NCBI RefSeq assembly: GCF_014208105.1
Contig: NZ_JACHMQ010000001.1
Coordinates: forward strand, 4,836,001-4,900,000
Direction: 5' to 3'
Length of the DNA: 64,000 nucleotides
From: Actinomadura coerulea
Lineage (GTDB): Bacteria > Actinomycetota > Actinomycetes > Streptosporangiales > Streptosporangiaceae
Shown here one piece after another: positions 1 through 7,578 of the stretch. Both the position numbers and the translations under genes were made by a program. Each line of letters begins with the position of its first letter. The first letter of the stretch is position 1. The notes below the pieces were generated by a model that worked only from the letters and a program-made list of their open reading frames with translations, did no database searches and had not been told where the DNA came from.

Positions 1-921
1 GATCCGGATGAGGCCCGCGGCCATCATCGGGTTCGCCGACAGCGGCCCGCCGGACGGGTTGACCGCCGTGTCCTCGCCCAGGCCGAGCGCCTCCCGCAGG
101 ATCAGCTCCTCGTGCGTGTACTGCGCGTGCAGCTCGGCGACCTCGATCCCGGTCGCGCCGGCCCGCTCGCCCGCGACGCGGGCCGAGTCCGAGCGGCTCA
201 GGTCGCGGACGCCCGGCGCGTGCGGCTCGGTGCGGTGGTCGATCCCAGTGATCCACGCGGGGCGCTCGCACATGTCGCGGGCCCGGTCGCCCGCCGCGAG
301 GACGATCGCGGCGGCGCCGTCGGTGACGGGCGCGACGTCGTAGGGGTGCAGCGGGGCGACGTCGTAGTCGTCGCCCTCCGGCTCGGGCAGGTGCAGCGCG
401 AACGGGTTGCCGCGCCCGGCCTCGCGGGACCGCGCGGCGACGGCGCGCAGGTCGTCCTCCTTCGCGCCCGACCGCTCCATGTAGGCGCGGGCCTGGAGCG
501 CGGCCAGGGACACCGCGTCGATGCCGAGCGGCGCCAGGTGGTACGGGTCGAGCTGCTGGGTGAGGACGGCGCGCAGGTTGCCCTGCGACGACTTCCCGAA
601 CCCGTACACGAGCGCGGTGTCGATGTCGCCGTGCTGGAGCTTCACCCACGCCTCGTACAGCGCCCAGGCGGCGTCCATCTCGACGTGGCTCTCGGAGATC
701 GGCGGCCAGGCGCCGATGGCGTCGAGCGCCGACACGAACGCGAAGGGGGCGCCGGCGAGGTAGTCGCAGGATCCGGAGCAGGTGAAGCCGAACTGCTTCT
801 GGCCCGTCCGCTCCTTGATCTCGGTGATGACGGGGGCCAGGATCTCGATCTCGGCCATCCCCCGGTCCTCACCGCTGTGCTCGGTCTGCGCGAACGCGAC
901 CACGGCCACGGGACGAGGCAT
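1..921 (-). CDS. Thiolase-like lipid-transfer protein (Ltp3/Ltp4 type), 3' end outside window
   Basis: The first 307 residues of a thiolase-superfamily protein run off the left edge of the window. Residues 45-57 (GFTCSGSCDYLAG) and the glycine-rich NPSGGPLSANP at 288-298 are typical of actinobacterial SCP2/lipid-transfer thiolases such as Ltp3 and Ltp4 of the cholesterol regulon. Its ATG overlaps the stop of the upstream DUF35 gene as TGATG, so the two are translationally coupled and the proteins probably act as a pair; DUF35 partners are common for thiolases and Ltp aldolases. The order CoA ligase, DUF35, thiolase suggests it processes a steroid acyl-CoA. Whether it is a thiolase or a retro-aldolase cannot be decided because the C terminus is missing. 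Confidence 0.85.
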   Translation of the reverse strand, partial: MPRPVAVVAFAQTEHSGEDRGMAEIEILAPVITEIKERTGQKQFGFTCSGSCDYLAGAPFAFVSALDAIGAWPPISESHVEMDAAWALYEAWVKLQHGDIDTALVYGFGKSSQGNLRAVLTQQLDPYHLAPLGIDAVSLAALQARAYMERSGAKEDDLRAVAARSREAGRGNPFALHLPEPEGDDYDVAPLHPYDVAPVTDGAAAIVLAAGDRARDMCERPAWITGIDHRTEPHAPGVRDLSRSDSARVAGERAGATGIEVAELHAQYTHEELILREALGLGEDTAVNPSGGPLSANPMMAAGLIRI

Positions 922-1886
922 CACATGAAGTCCTTGATCTCTTCGAAGGGGACGTCGGGCTCGTCGACGGGCTCGAACCACTTGATGTTGCCCATCGTCC
1001 GCTCCCACTCCTCGCGGGGCCGCCACGCCGCCTTCACCCGCATGCCCATCCGGACCTGGTCCGCCGGGATGCCCGCCACGAGCGTCAGCATCGTCAGGCC
1101 CGCGCCGTCCAGCAGGACGTAGGCGGACACGAACGGCACCTCGGGCGCGCGCGGGTCGGGGATGTTGTTGACCGCGAAGGTGGTGACGGTGCCGGTGTCG
1201 GGCAGCTCCACCTCCTCGGTCGTGGGGACGCCGTCGCGCGGGCACAGCCCCTTCATCGGGACGATGACCGACTCGCACACCGGGCACCGGTGGCCGAGGA
1301 TGCGGCCTTCGGACATGCCCTCCAGGAAGCGCCGCAGGGCCTGGCCGCCCTTCAGGCGGTACTCCAGCCGCGTCGGCGCGTTGATCATGGTGACCTCGGG
1401 CTGGAAGCACTCGATGTCGCCGATGCCGCCGGTCCGCTCGGCCCGCCACCGAGGGCGGACGCGCATCCCCGTCTTGAGGAACTTCGGCGGCTTGGCCCCC
1501 TCATCGAAGACGCCGAGGTCGAGGGCGTGCAGGAGCGCGGTGTCGGCGCCGTCCGGCCGGATCAGCGCCCAGGCGAACGGGCGGTCCAGCGGGTGCTCCT
1601 TGGCCGGGCGCGCCACCCACGACCAGGTGGTGACCGTCCCGACCGGTCCGACCTCGACGAACTCCCCGGTCACGTCCTCGCCGGTCAGCGGGTCGTACTC
1701 CGACGGCGGGACGAGGACCCTGCCGTCCGCCGTCCGGACGCCGACCAGCCGCCCGTCGCGCAGCTCGCTGAAGAAACGGCCGATCACCGGGCCGACCGAG
1801 CGGGTGTAGCCGCCGGGGAACTCCAGGACGTGGTTCGGCTCGGGCAGCCCGGTGTCGGCGCCTGCGGGCGCCGTGTCAGATGGCAC
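921..1886 (-). CDS. DUF35 OB-fold / zinc-ribbon protein (tandem OB domains)
   Basis: A 321-residue protein. The second half has a zinc-ribbon followed by a DUF35 OB fold: HRCPVCESVIVPMKGLCPRDG near residues 199-219 gives CxxC and a further Cys. The first half looks like a second DUF35-like copy without the cysteines. Rv3521 of the mycobacterial cholesterol regulon is of similar size and also precedes an Ltp gene. DUF35 proteins bind CoA thioesters or scaffold thiolases and aldolases. The gene starts 11 bp inside the end of the CoA ligase gene and its stop overlaps the thiolase start, so the three form one operon. The role as thiolase partner is inferred from family and position. Confidence 0.85.
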   Translation of the reverse strand: MPSDTAPAGADTGLPEPNHVLEFPGGYTRSVGPVIGRFFSELRDGRLVGVRTADGRVLVPPSEYDPLTGEDVTGEFVEVGPVGTVTTWSWVARPAKEHPLDRPFAWALIRPDGADTALLHALDLGVFDEGAKPPKFLKTGMRVRPRWRAERTGGIGDIECFQPEVTMINAPTRLEYRLKGGQALRRFLEGMSEGRILGHRCPVCESVIVPMKGLCPRDGVPTTEEVELPDTGTVTTFAVNNIPDPRAPEVPFVSAYVLLDGAGLTMLTLVAGIPADQVRMGMRVKAAWRPREEWERTMGNIKWFEPVDEPDVPFEEIKDFM

Positions 1887-3435
1887 TGTCGCGGTCCTTC
1901 CAGTACGGGTCCCTGAGCTTGCGCTTGAGGAGCTTGCCGTTCGGCTCGCGGGGCATCGCCTCGATGAAGTCGACGGACCTCGGCCACTTCATCTTGGCCA
2001 GCCGCCCCTCCAGCGACGCGAGGATCTCCTCCGCGAGCGCCGGGCCGGGCTCGACGCCCTCGGCGGGCTCCACGACGGCCTTGATCTGCTCGCCCCACTC
2101 CTCGTCCGGGATGCCGAACACGGCGACGTCCCCGACCTTGGGATGCAGGATGATCTCGTTCTCGATCTCGGCCGGGTAGATGTTCGCGCCACCCGAAATG
2201 ATCATGTCGGCCTTGCGGTCGGACAGGAACAGGAACCCGTCCTCGGTCAGGTACCCGATGTCCCCGACGGTGAAGAAGTCCTTCAGCCGGTTCTTCTCCG
2301 TCTTCTCCTTGTCGCCCTTGTACTCGAACTCGACGCCGGCCATCTTCATGTAGATCGTGCCGTGCGTCCCGGTCGGGACGGGCTCGCCGTCGTCGTCCAC
2401 GACCAGCAGCTCGCTGATCGGCCACGCGTTGCCGACGGTGCCGGGGTGGGCGCGCCAGTCGGCCGGGCTGGCGATCGTCCCGCCGCCCTCCGTCGCCGCG
2501 TAGTACTCCCAGACGCAGTCGCCCCACCAGTCGAGCATCTGCTGCTTGAGCGGCACGGGGCACGGCGCCGCCGCGTGGATCGCCCACTTCATGCTCGACA
2601 CGTCGTACCGGGACCGGACGTCCTCCGGCAGCGACAGCAGCCGCTTGAAGTGCGTCGGCACCATGTGGGTGTTGCTGACGCGGTGCTCCTGGATCAGCCG
2701 CAGGGTCTCCTCGGCGTCCCACTTGTCCATGTAGACGAGCGTGTGGCCCATCTGCAGGGCCGTCCCGCCGAACTGGGTGACGGCCGTGTGGTAGTTCGGG
2801 GAGGTGACGAGGTGCGCCTGGTGCTCTCCCCCGGCGGGGCGGCCCGGGGGGATGCCGAACATGCCGAGCAGGAACGTCATCAGCTCGGCGCTGTCGTCGG
2901 GGTCGAGCCCGGCCAGCGCCCGCTTCACGCCCTTCGGCCGTCCCGTCGTCCCGGACGTGTAGTGCATCGTGGCGCCGTTGCTGCGGTCGTCCGGCAGGGT
3001 GTCGGGCTGCCCGTCCACCAGCTCCGCGATCGGCCGGAAGCCCTCGACCTCCCCGAACGCGAACCGCCGGTGCGCCTCGATCTCCTCGCCCGCCCGCGCG
3101 CCCTCGGCGGCGTACCGCTCGTGCACGAAGAACGCCTTGGCCTCGCTGTCGGCGACGATGTAGCCGATCTCCGGGCCGGTCAGGTGCCAGTTGATCGGCG
3201 TGTAGTACCAGCCCGCCTGGAGCGCCGCCAGATAGAGGACGACCCCGTCCGCGCCGTTCGGGACGAGGCCGCAGATGCCGTCGCCCTTCTCCAGCCCCAG
3301 CGCGCGCAAGCCGTGGACGAGCCGGTTCGCGCGGGCCAGCAGGTCGCCCGCGGCGTGCTGCGTCCCGTCCGGATCGACGGCGGCGACCCACTCGGGATCG
3401 GCCTGCGCCAGCCGCCAAAAGCCCAATGACCCCAT
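1876..3435 (-). CDS. fadD19: Steroid side-chain CoA ligase, FadD19-like acyl-CoA synthetase
   Basis: An ANL-superfamily enzyme of 519 residues. Motifs in order: phosphate loop YTSGTTGRPKGVKR, WEYYAATEGGG (A5), GDIGYLTEDGFLFLSDRKAD (A7/A8 hinge), GGANIYPAEIE, and the C-terminal PREPNGKLLKRKLRDPYW with the catalytic lysine. FadD19 of M. tuberculosis activates the C26 carboxylate of 3-oxo-cholest-4-enoic acid and is divergent from echA19, exactly the arrangement here. AGGGAG lies 5 nt before the ATG. The promoter region shared with the divergent hydratase carries two KstR-like sites. It is the first gene of the operon with the DUF35 and thiolase genes. A related short- or medium-chain ligase (FadD17) is the alternative. 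Confidence 0.88.
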   Translation of the reverse strand: MGSLGFWRLAQADPEWVAAVDPDGTQHAAGDLLARANRLVHGLRALGLEKGDGICGLVPNGADGVVLYLAALQAGWYYTPINWHLTGPEIGYIVADSEAKAFFVHERYAAEGARAGEEIEAHRRFAFGEVEGFRPIAELVDGQPDTLPDDRSNGATMHYTSGTTGRPKGVKRALAGLDPDDSAELMTFLLGMFGIPPGRPAGGEHQAHLVTSPNYHTAVTQFGGTALQMGHTLVYMDKWDAEETLRLIQEHRVSNTHMVPTHFKRLLSLPEDVRSRYDVSSMKWAIHAAAPCPVPLKQQMLDWWGDCVWEYYAATEGGGTIASPADWRAHPGTVGNAWPISELLVVDDDGEPVPTGTHGTIYMKMAGVEFEYKGDKEKTEKNRLKDFFTVGDIGYLTEDGFLFLSDRKADMIISGGANIYPAEIENEIILHPKVGDVAVFGIPDEEWGEQIKAVVEPAEGVEPGPALAEEILASLEGRLAKMKWPRSVDFIEAMPREPNGKLLKRKLRDPYWKDRDSAI

Positions 3436-3454
3436 CGGATCTCCCTACGTGAGC

Positions 3455-3480
3455 ACAGAGCACACAGAGCACAGAGCACC
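3455..3480. repeat. Short direct repeat CACAGAG / AGCACAGAGCAC
   Basis: A small run of repeated GAGCACA units in the spacer between the fadD19-like and echA19-like genes, just upstream of the ligase RBS. No function is apparent; it may be slippage-prone leader sequence. Confidence 0.4.
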
Positions 3481-3511
3481 GGCACCCGCTGCGAGGGCCC
3501 GGCAGCCAAAG

Positions 3512-3525
3512 TAGATCACGTTCTC
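3512..3525 (+). promoter_or_regulatory. KstR-like operator 1 (TAGATCACGTTCTC)
   Basis: Resembles the KstR consensus TnnAACnnGTTnnA with two mismatches, followed by GTTT. The decamer GTTCTCGTTT recurs at 3575-3584 and, inverted, at 27057-27066, so it is not random. It lies about 77 bp upstream of the CoA ligase start in the divergent promoter region. Confidence 0.55.
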
Positions 3526-3566
3526 GTTTTGCAGTTCAACCCCTACCGGTAGGGCGACGGCTTAAC

Positions 3567-3580
3567 TAGAATCTGTTCTC
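3567..3580 (+). promoter_or_regulatory. KstR-like operator 2 (TAGAATCTGTTCTC)
   Basis: A second KstR-like site, 26 bp from the enoyl-CoA hydratase start and sharing GTTCTCGTTT with operator 1. It has two mismatches to TnnAACnnGTTnnA. Together the sites could control both divergent genes. Confidence 0.55.
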
Positions 3581-3605
3581 GTTTGATATCTGAGCTGGAG
3601 GAACC

Positions 3606-4418
3606 ATGACGGAACGGCTGCCGATCAGCACCGAGCACTGCATCGTCGAGCGCGACGGGCACGTCGTCATCGTCACGATGAACCGCCCGGAGGCGCGCAA
3701 CGCGCTCAGCTCGTCCATGCTGGTGGGCCTCGCCGACGCCTGGACCTACATCTCCGACACCCCCGAGGTGCGCGTCGCCATCCTCACCGGGGCCGAGGGA
3801 ACGTTCTGCGCCGGCGCCGACCTGAAGGCCATGGGGCAGCAGCCGTCCGACCCCCGCGTCCAGGAGCGGATGGGGCAGATCCCCAACTTCCACTGGAAGG
3901 GCCTGCTGCGCGAGGGCCAGCCGACCAAGCCGCTGATCTGCGCCATCGAGGGCTACGCCGTGGCGGGCGGCACCGAGCTGCTCGTCGGCACCGACCTGCG
4001 CGTGGTCGCCGAGGGCGCCACCCTCGGCCTGTACGAGGCGAAGCGCGGCCTGTTCCCCATGGGCGGCTCCGCGATCCGCCTCCCCCGGCAGATCGGCTAC
4101 GCCAACGCGATGGACATCCTGCTGACCGCCCGCTCGGTCACCCCGCAGGAGGCGCTCGCGATGGGCCTGATCAACAAGATCGTCCCGGACGGGCAGGCGC
4201 TCGCCGCCGCCCGCGAGCTGGCCGACCAGATCGCCGCCTGCGGCCCCCTCGCCGTCCAGGGCATCCTGCGCACCTACCGCGAGACCCAGCACCTGTCCGA
4301 GGAGGACGCTCTCAAGATCTCCGACGAGATCGGCTGGCCGGTCATCGGCTCCGAGGACGCCAAGGAGGGCTCGCGCGCCTTCAAGGAGAAGCGCCCGCCC
4401 GTCTACCACGGCAAGTGA
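3606..4418 (+). CDS. echA19: Enoyl-CoA hydratase, EchA19-like (crotonase family)
   Basis: A crotonase-fold hydratase of 270 residues. The oxyanion-hole segment GTFCAGADLKAMG lies near residues 67-79, and AIEGYAVAGGTELLVGTDLRV near 117-137 supplies the second oxyanion glycine; a glutamate in YEAKRGLFPMGG matches the catalytic region. GGAGG precedes the ATG by 5 nt. EchA19 hydrates enoyl-CoA esters of the cholesterol side chain; the divergent position to a FadD19-like ligase supports the assignment over a generic fatty-acid hydratase. The two KstR-like sites in the 170-bp spacer indicate sterol-inducible control. Confidence 0.87.
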   Translation: MTERLPISTEHCIVERDGHVVIVTMNRPEARNALSSSMLVGLADAWTYISDTPEVRVAILTGAEGTFCAGADLKAMGQQPSDPRVQERMGQIPNFHWKGLLREGQPTKPLICAIEGYAVAGGTELLVGTDLRVVAEGATLGLYEAKRGLFPMGGSAIRLPRQIGYANAMDILLTARSVTPQEALAMGLINKIVPDGQALAAARELADQIAACGPLAVQGILRTYRETQHLSEEDALKISDEIGWPVIGSEDAKEGSRAFKEKRPPVYHGK

Positions 4419-4522
4419 CGTCTGCCCGGCGGAATATGGACTGTCCGTAAATAGGGGCCGGGTTTGCGGGAGGCCTCGCGTGGCATCGCCTGGGGCGAAG
4501 GCGAGCACGGAAGGACGAGGCC

Positions 4523-4921
4523 ATGGCCTTGCACCTAGGACGCAAGCACGACAAGCCCGAGGAGACGTCCCCCCGTCCGCCCCGCCGGGCGCTCGGGCGG
4601 CGGACGGACGGCACGGCCGTCCAGCGCAGGCCGCCGCGGTGGCGGCGCAGCAGGACGAACCCCGTCAGCGCGATGATCATGGCGGCGGGCTGGGCGGCGG
4701 TCGCGCTCCTCGCCCTCGGCATGCTGCTGACGTGGGGCGGCGCGAACCCCGGGAACGCGCTGGTCGACGCCACGCTCGACGCGGGCCGCTGGCTCGCCAC
4801 GCCGTTCCACGACGTCTTCACGCGCACCGACCCCGAGGAGCAGCTCTACATCAACTGGGCCCTCGCCGGCGCCGTCTACTACGTCCTGGCCCGCGCGCTG
4901 TCCTGGATGACCCGCTTCTGA
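4523..4921 (+). CDS. Small membrane protein, unknown function
   Basis: A 132-residue protein with a basic, arginine/proline-rich cytoplasmic N terminus (residues 1-48), one clear transmembrane segment (about 50-72, ending in LLTWGG) and a second hydrophobic segment near 113-130 that ends the protein (ALSWMTRF). The intervening loop (about 73-112) should lie outside the membrane. The ATG at 4523 is the plausible start. No enzymatic motif is seen, and it is transcribed alone, ending in a strong hairpin. I do not recognise the family. Confidence 0.75.
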   Translation: MALHLGRKHDKPEETSPRPPRRALGRRTDGTAVQRRPPRWRRSRTNPVSAMIMAAGWAAVALLALGMLLTWGGANPGNALVDATLDAGRWLATPFHDVFTRTDPEEQLYINWALAGAVYYVLARALSWMTRF

Positions 4922-4924
4922 CCC

Positions 4925-4954
4925 GGAGTTCGACCCGCCCGCGAGTCGAACTCC
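4925..4954. terminator. Inverted repeat GGAGTTCGAC/GTCGAACTCC
   Basis: A perfect 10-bp stem with a 10-nt loop directly after the stop of the small membrane protein gene. It touches the next, stronger hairpin; together they probably terminate both convergent genes. Confidence 0.6.
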
Positions 4955-4988
4955 CCGGCCGGCGCCGCTCTCGCGGCGCCGGCCGGGG
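4953..4988. terminator. Bidirectional terminator hairpin (15-bp perfect stem)
   Basis: CCCCGGCCGGCGCCG pairs perfectly with 4974-4988 around a 6-nt loop. It lies between the convergent membrane-protein and beta-propeller genes. Its CCCCGGCCGG core recurs in the hairpins at 6239-6277 and 7526-7568. Confidence 0.8.
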
Positions 4989-5003
4989 ACTTCTACGCGA
5001 TCG

Positions 5004-6119
5004 TCACTCGCCGCGCCAGTGCGCCAAGTCGGCTTCCCCTGCCGCGCCAGTGGTCCAGCCCACGCTCCACATGGTCCGGGTGCCGGGCTGCACGGCCATG
5101 CCGCCGACCGCAATCGTCGTCCCGGCGGGCTGCGTCAGCGTCGCGGTGGTCCAGACGCCGGCGGCGGTGCGGTGGTGCATCGTGCCCTTGCCGTCGTAGG
5201 CCCAGATGCCTCCGGCGCCGTCCGAGGCGACCTTGGTGAAGCTGGTGCCATCGGCGCCGACGGTGCTGGTCCACTTGGAACCGTCCCAGTGGCCGAGCAG
5301 CGACCGCGTGAACAGCTTGCCCGCCTCATTCCTGAGATAGGCGACGCCCACCGCCCACACGTCGTCGTCCGAAGCGGCGTACACGTCGGTCAGCGTCGGT
5401 ACCACCTCTCCCGTCTCGAGGTTCCCCTCGACGGCGGGGTACGGCACGGTGGTCCATGCGGTGCCGTTCCAGCGGGCCGTCGCGGGCTGCCCGTCCGTCG
5501 ACGCGCCGACCGCCCACACGCCGTTGGGCGACGAGGCGGCGACCGCGCGCGACCGGATCCCGATGGGGGTGTCCGCCCAGGCCGTGCCGTTCCAGTGCTT
5601 GGCGGAGAGGACGCTGACGGCCCACGCGTTGTCGGCACCCGTGGTGGCGATGCCGCGGGGCTGGAAGGAGAGGGGCGTCTTGAACGTGCGCCATGCGGTC
5701 CCGTTCCAGTGCAGCACGGCGTGGCCGTCACCGGAGGTGTTCAGCAGGCCCCCCACCCACAGGTTCGACGCGGACGTCGACGCGGCGGCGACGAAGTCGT
5801 AGGTGCCGACCGAGGCGGGAAGCGCCACGTTGCTCCAGGTACCGCCGTTCAGCCGCTGGAGTATCGGCTTGCGCACCGAGGAGTTCTGGCTGCCGACGGC
5901 CCACAGGGTGCCGTCCGGAGCCGGGGCGAGCCCGCTGAGGCTGGTGCCGGTGTCCTTTCCTGGACTGCCCTGCACGAGCGACCACGTCGTCGCGGCGGCG
6001 CCCGCGACGGACGCCGCGCGGTGCTCGCCGGGCTGCGCCGCGGCGATTCCGGCGGCGGTGATCGCGCCCAGGGCGAGGGTGGTCCCCGCGAACAAGGCGA
6101 GCCTTCTGCTTCTCTTCAC
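5004..6119 (-). CDS. Secreted beta-propeller repeat protein, copy A
   Basis: A 371-residue exported protein. A twin-basic N terminus (VKRSRRLALF) and hydrophobic core (AGTTLALGAITAAGIAAAQ) form a signal peptide with likely cleavage near residue 30. The rest is six or seven repeats carrying HWNGTAW, LWAVG or VWAVG signatures, typical of a bladed propeller without catalytic residues. GTG at 6119 is chosen because AAAAGG precedes it at good spacing; longer upstream reading would remove the signal peptide. It is the downstream partner of a tandem duplicate (6286-7404), with which it shares an almost identical leader and signal sequence. Function unknown; an extracellular binding role is likely. 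Confidence 0.85.
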   Translation of the reverse strand: MKRSRRLALFAGTTLALGAITAAGIAAAQPGEHRAASVAGAAATTWSLVQGSPGKDTGTSLSGLAPAPDGTLWAVGSQNSSVRKPILQRLNGGTWSNVALPASVGTYDFVAAASTSASNLWVGGLLNTSGDGHAVLHWNGTAWRTFKTPLSFQPRGIATTGADNAWAVSVLSAKHWNGTAWADTPIGIRSRAVAASSPNGVWAVGASTDGQPATARWNGTAWTTVPYPAVEGNLETGEVVPTLTDVYAASDDDVWAVGVAYLRNEAGKLFTRSLLGHWDGSKWTSTVGADGTSFTKVASDGAGGIWAYDGKGTMHHRTAAGVWTTATLTQPAGTTIAVGGMAVQPGTRTMWSVGWTTGAAGEADLAHWRGE

Positions 6120-6137
6120 CCGGTACCTTTTCAGTCG
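6049..6137. repeat. 89-bp repeat, copy A (leader plus signal peptide)
   Basis: Identical to 7334-7422. It spans the RBS, start codon and signal-peptide coding region of the two paralogous propeller genes. The flanking coding sequence has diverged much more, suggesting recent gene conversion or strong constraint. Weaker similarity continues upstream into both promoters (for example GCGGCACACCGTA). Confidence 0.85.
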
Positions 6138-6238
6138 AAACGATCGCGAGAGCGGCACACCGTACAGGTGGCCTCCGTCGCCATCCGAACTCTTGTGACT
6201 TTGTGCGGCCGTGCGCGAGGCACGCGGGCCAGCGCGAG

Positions 6239-6277
6239 GCCCCGGCCGGTACACCAGGGAGCGGCGCCGGCCGGGGC
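6239..6277 (-). terminator. Terminator hairpin downstream of propeller copy B
   Basis: GCCCCGGCCGG pairs with CCGGCCGGGGC (11 bp, 17-nt loop) immediately after the stop of the copy B gene on the minus strand. It is the same family as the hairpins at 4953 and 7526. Confidence 0.75.
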
Positions 6278-6285
6278 TGCGGCCG

Positions 6286-7404
6286 TCAGTTGCTGCGCCA
6301 GTGCGCCAGGTCGGCCCACCCGGTCGCGACGGTGCTCGTGTACCCGACCGTCCACATGGTCGTGGTGCCCGGGCGGAGGGCCAGCGCCGCGGGTCTGATC
6401 CTCGTCCCTGTCGGCTCGGCCAGGCTCTCCTGGGACCAGACGCCGGCCGCTGTGCGGTGGCGCATGACGCTGCCGGCGGAGACCCAGATACCGCCGGCGC
6501 CGTCCGAGGCGACGTTCGTCATGTAGGTGCCGGAGGCGCCGAGGACATGGGTCCACTTGGTGCCGTCCCAGTGCGCCAGCACCGACCGCGAGACCTTCTT
6601 GCCCGTCTCGTCGGGCACGCGCACCGTGCCGACCGCCCAGACGTCCTTCTCGGAGGCGGCGTACACGTCACTCAGGGTGGACGCGATCTCGCTCTTGGCG
6701 TCCACCCCGTCGATCGCGGGGAACGGGACGGTGGTCCACGAGGTGCCGTTCCAGTGGGCCGTGGCGGGCAGCCCCTCGCCCGCCCAGCCGACCGCCCACG
6801 CGCTGGTGGACGAGACGGCCGTGATCGCGCGGGGCTTGATCCCGATCGGGGTGTCGGCCCAGGACGTGCCGTTCCAGCGCTTGGCCGCCGAGCTGCTGAC
6901 CACCCATGTGCTGCCGGGGCCCGCGGTGGCGATGTCGCTGGGCTGGAAGCTCAGCGGGACCTTGAACGTGCTCCAGGCCGTGCCGTTCCAGCGCAGCACG
7001 GCGTGGGAGTCGCCCGAGGCGTTGAGCTGGGCGGCCAGCCACAGGTTCGACGCCGACGTGGCCGCGACGGCGTTGAAGCGGTACGGGGCGGCGGCCGCCG
7101 GCAGTGCCACGTTGCTCCAGGTGCTGCCGGTCAGGCGCTGGAGGATCGGCTTGTAGACGCCGCTCCCCTGCTGGCCGCCGGCGGCCCACATGGTGCCGTC
7201 GGGTGCCGCGGCAAGGCCGCTGAGGCTGGTGCCGGTGTCGGACTTGGGGCTGCTCTGGACGAGGGGCCACGTCGTGGCGGCGGCGCCCGCGACGGATCCC
7301 GCGCGGTGCTCCCCGGGGCGCACCGCGGTGATCCCGGCGGCGGTGATCGCGCCCAGGGCGAGGGTGGTCCCCGCGAACAAGGCGAGCCTTCTGCTTCTCT
7401 TCAC
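6286..7404 (-). CDS. Secreted beta-propeller repeat protein, copy B
   Basis: A 372-residue paralogue of the neighbouring copy A, with the same signal peptide (residues 1-30) and repeated HWNGTSW/RWNGTAW and LWLA/VWAVG blades. GTG at 7404 has the same AAAAGG ribosome site. The two proteins are clearly homologous over their whole length, with the strongest identity at the 5' end, so this is a tandem duplication including the promoter. Each copy is followed by its own hairpin, so they need not be cotranscribed. The partner or ligand is unknown. Confidence 0.85.
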   Translation of the reverse strand: MKRSRRLALFAGTTLALGAITAAGITAVRPGEHRAGSVAGAAATTWPLVQSSPKSDTGTSLSGLAAAPDGTMWAAGGQQGSGVYKPILQRLTGSTWSNVALPAAAAPYRFNAVAATSASNLWLAAQLNASGDSHAVLRWNGTAWSTFKVPLSFQPSDIATAGPGSTWVVSSSAAKRWNGTSWADTPIGIKPRAITAVSSTSAWAVGWAGEGLPATAHWNGTSWTTVPFPAIDGVDAKSEIASTLSDVYAASEKDVWAVGTVRVPDETGKKVSRSVLAHWDGTKWTHVLGASGTYMTNVASDGAGGIWVSAGSVMRHRTAAGVWSQESLAEPTGTRIRPAALALRPGTTTMWTVGYTSTVATGWADLAHWRSN

Positions 7405-7422
7405 CCGGTACCTTTTCAGTCG
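7334..7422. repeat. 89-bp repeat, copy B (leader plus signal peptide)
   Basis: Second copy of the 89-bp identical block at 6049-6137; see that entry. Confidence 0.85.
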
Positions 7423-7525
7423 TAAACGATCTTGAGTGCGGCACACCGTAACAGTGGGCCGCCGCCGGTATCCGGGATTTTGTGATCTTTGTGCGTTCGT
7501 TCACGAGTTCGGCCGGGACAGCGCG

Positions 7526-7568
7526 AGGCCCCGGCCGGGGCTGGGAGGAACAGCGCCGGCCGGGGCCT
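7526..7568 (-). terminator. Terminator hairpin after the nitronate monooxygenase-like gene
   Basis: AGGCCCCGGCCGG pairs perfectly with CCGGCCGGGGCCT (13 bp, 17-nt loop) 10 bp past the stop of the minus-strand oxidoreductase gene. Confidence 0.78.
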
Positions 7569-7578
7569 TCGCGGGCGG

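Noticed and set aside
1852..3429. Long open frames antisense to the CoA ligase and many similar ones (for example within 46114-51108)
   Set aside because: Mirror frames of GC-rich codon usage; valine/arginine/glycine-rich with no domain.
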